Shown here in pieces: positions 5,500-6,043 of a DNA stretch of 6,043 bases; the stretch's first letter is position 1, and every line of letters starts with the position of its first letter. A model generated the notes under the pieces. That model was given only the letters and a program-made list of their open reading frames with translations, searched no databases and was not told the origin of the DNA. The stretch is from positions 1-6,043 of the forward strand of contig WBUW01000205.1 of the NCBI GenBank assembly GCA_008933495.1, written 5' to 3'. The translations under genes were made by a program, and so were the position numbers. This DNA is from Pseudorhodoplanes sp. GTDB lineage: Bacteria; Pseudomonadota; Alphaproteobacteria; Rhizobiales; Xanthobacteraceae.

Positions 5500-6043
5500 A
5501 TGGCTGCGTTTTTCATCACCGCCACCGGAACGGACGCGGGCAAGACCTTCCTGACGGCCGCGCTCATCCGTTATCTGCGGGCAAGGGGGCGCGACGCGGC
5601 CGCCGTCAAGCCGGTCGTGAGCGGATTTGATCCTGCCGCGATTGCGGCGAGCGATACCGGTCGTCTGCTGGCGGCCATGCAGCGCCCGTTGACGGACGGC
5701 GAAGGTCTGGCGGTTTCGCCCTGGCGGTTCTCCGCGCCGTTGTCGCCCGACATGGCCGCCGCCCGCGAAAACCGCGCGATCGATTTTCCGGCGCTCGTCG
5801 GCTTTTCCCGCAAGGTCGCGACCAGCGCCGACGTCGTCTTCATCGAAGGCGTCGGCGGGGTGATGGTGCCGCTCGACGACACGCACACGGTGCTCGACTG
5901 GATCGAAGCGCTTGCGTTTCCAAGCGTGCTCTTGGCCGGCACCTATCTCGGCACCATCAGCCACGCGCTGACCGCGCTCGATGCGCTGTCGCGCCGCAAT
6001 TGCGCGGTGCAGGCGATCGTGCTGAACGAAACCCGCGGGAGCA
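5500..6043 (+). CDS. bioD: Dethiobiotin synthetase, cut by the window end
   Basis: The first 181 residues are present and the frame is still open at the window edge; the usual length is about 210-240. The cytoplasmic enzyme closes the ureido ring of dethiobiotin from 7,8-diaminopelargonate, CO2 and ATP. Visible are the P-loop in FFITATGTDAGKT (4-16), ending in GKT at the same residue numbers as E. coli BioD, and catalytic K37 with S41 in VKPVVSG. Also present are WRFSAPLSPDMAAARE (75-90), FIEGVGGVMVPL (114-125) with E116, GTYLGTISHAL (147-157), and N176 in AIVLNE, which should read the adenine base. The first glycine of the E. coli P-loop is replaced by Ala (A8), a variant I believe occurs in alphaproteobacterial BioD. 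The ATG lies 3 nt after the bioF stop, so the genes are almost certainly co-transcribed and coupled. The remaining biotin genes, such as bioA, may follow outside the window. Confidence 0.93.
   Translation, partial: MAAFFITATGTDAGKTFLTAALIRYLRARGRDAAAVKPVVSGFDPAAIAASDTGRLLAAMQRPLTDGEGLAVSPWRFSAPLSPDMAAARENRAIDFPALVGFSRKVATSADVVFIEGVGGVMVPLDDTHTVLDWIEALAFPSVLLAGTYLGTISHALTALDALSRRNCAVQAIVLNETRGS

Noticed and set aside
4309..5964. A 551-codon open frame antisense to bioF and bioD
   Set aside because: It is rich in Arg, Gly, His and Asp with no recognisable domain and lies opposite two clear genes. It is an artefact of few stops in GC-rich DNA.

Overview
The window is GC-rich bacterial DNA. Its codon usage, the zinc ABC operon layout and the BioF/BioD types suggest an alphaproteobacterium, probably Hyphomicrobiales (Rhizobiales)-like. 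That placement is an inference from family resemblance, not from a marker gene. It looks like ordinary chromosome with tightly packed genes. I saw no RNA genes, mobile elements or CRISPR arrays.

Region 1 (27-2757, minus strand) is a four-gene zinc uptake operon. Read in its own direction it encodes a 57-aa His-rich single-pass membrane protein, an ABC ATPase, an ABC-3 family permease and a periplasmic metal-binding protein. The gaps are 11, 6 and 11 nt. The order ATPase-permease-binding protein and the His-His-His-Asp ligand set fit the AztABC type. A near-consensus Zur operator (2758-2780) ends one base before the start codon of the small gene and covers its likely -10 element. The operon is therefore probably repressed by Zn-Zur, opened by zinc starvation, and its transcript may be leaderless. 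The small His-rich protein is the least explained and most interesting item in the window.

Region 2 (2782-3863, plus strand) has a 155-nt leader and kdgK, a 2-keto-3-deoxygluconate kinase transcribed divergently from the zinc operon. The leader holds a small palindrome and a possible 22-codon leader ORF whose stop overlaps the kdgK start.

Region 3 (3875-4249, minus strand) is crcB/fluC, a fluoride channel subunit, convergent with kdgK at a distance of 11 nt.

Region 4 (4345-6043, plus strand) is the start of a biotin operon: bioF, then bioD 3 nt later and cut by the window end. A BioR-like operator (4305-4314) lies in the 95-nt divergent region between crcB and bioF.

The zinc operon, kdgK, crcB and the bio genes are four functionally independent units that happen to be adjacent.
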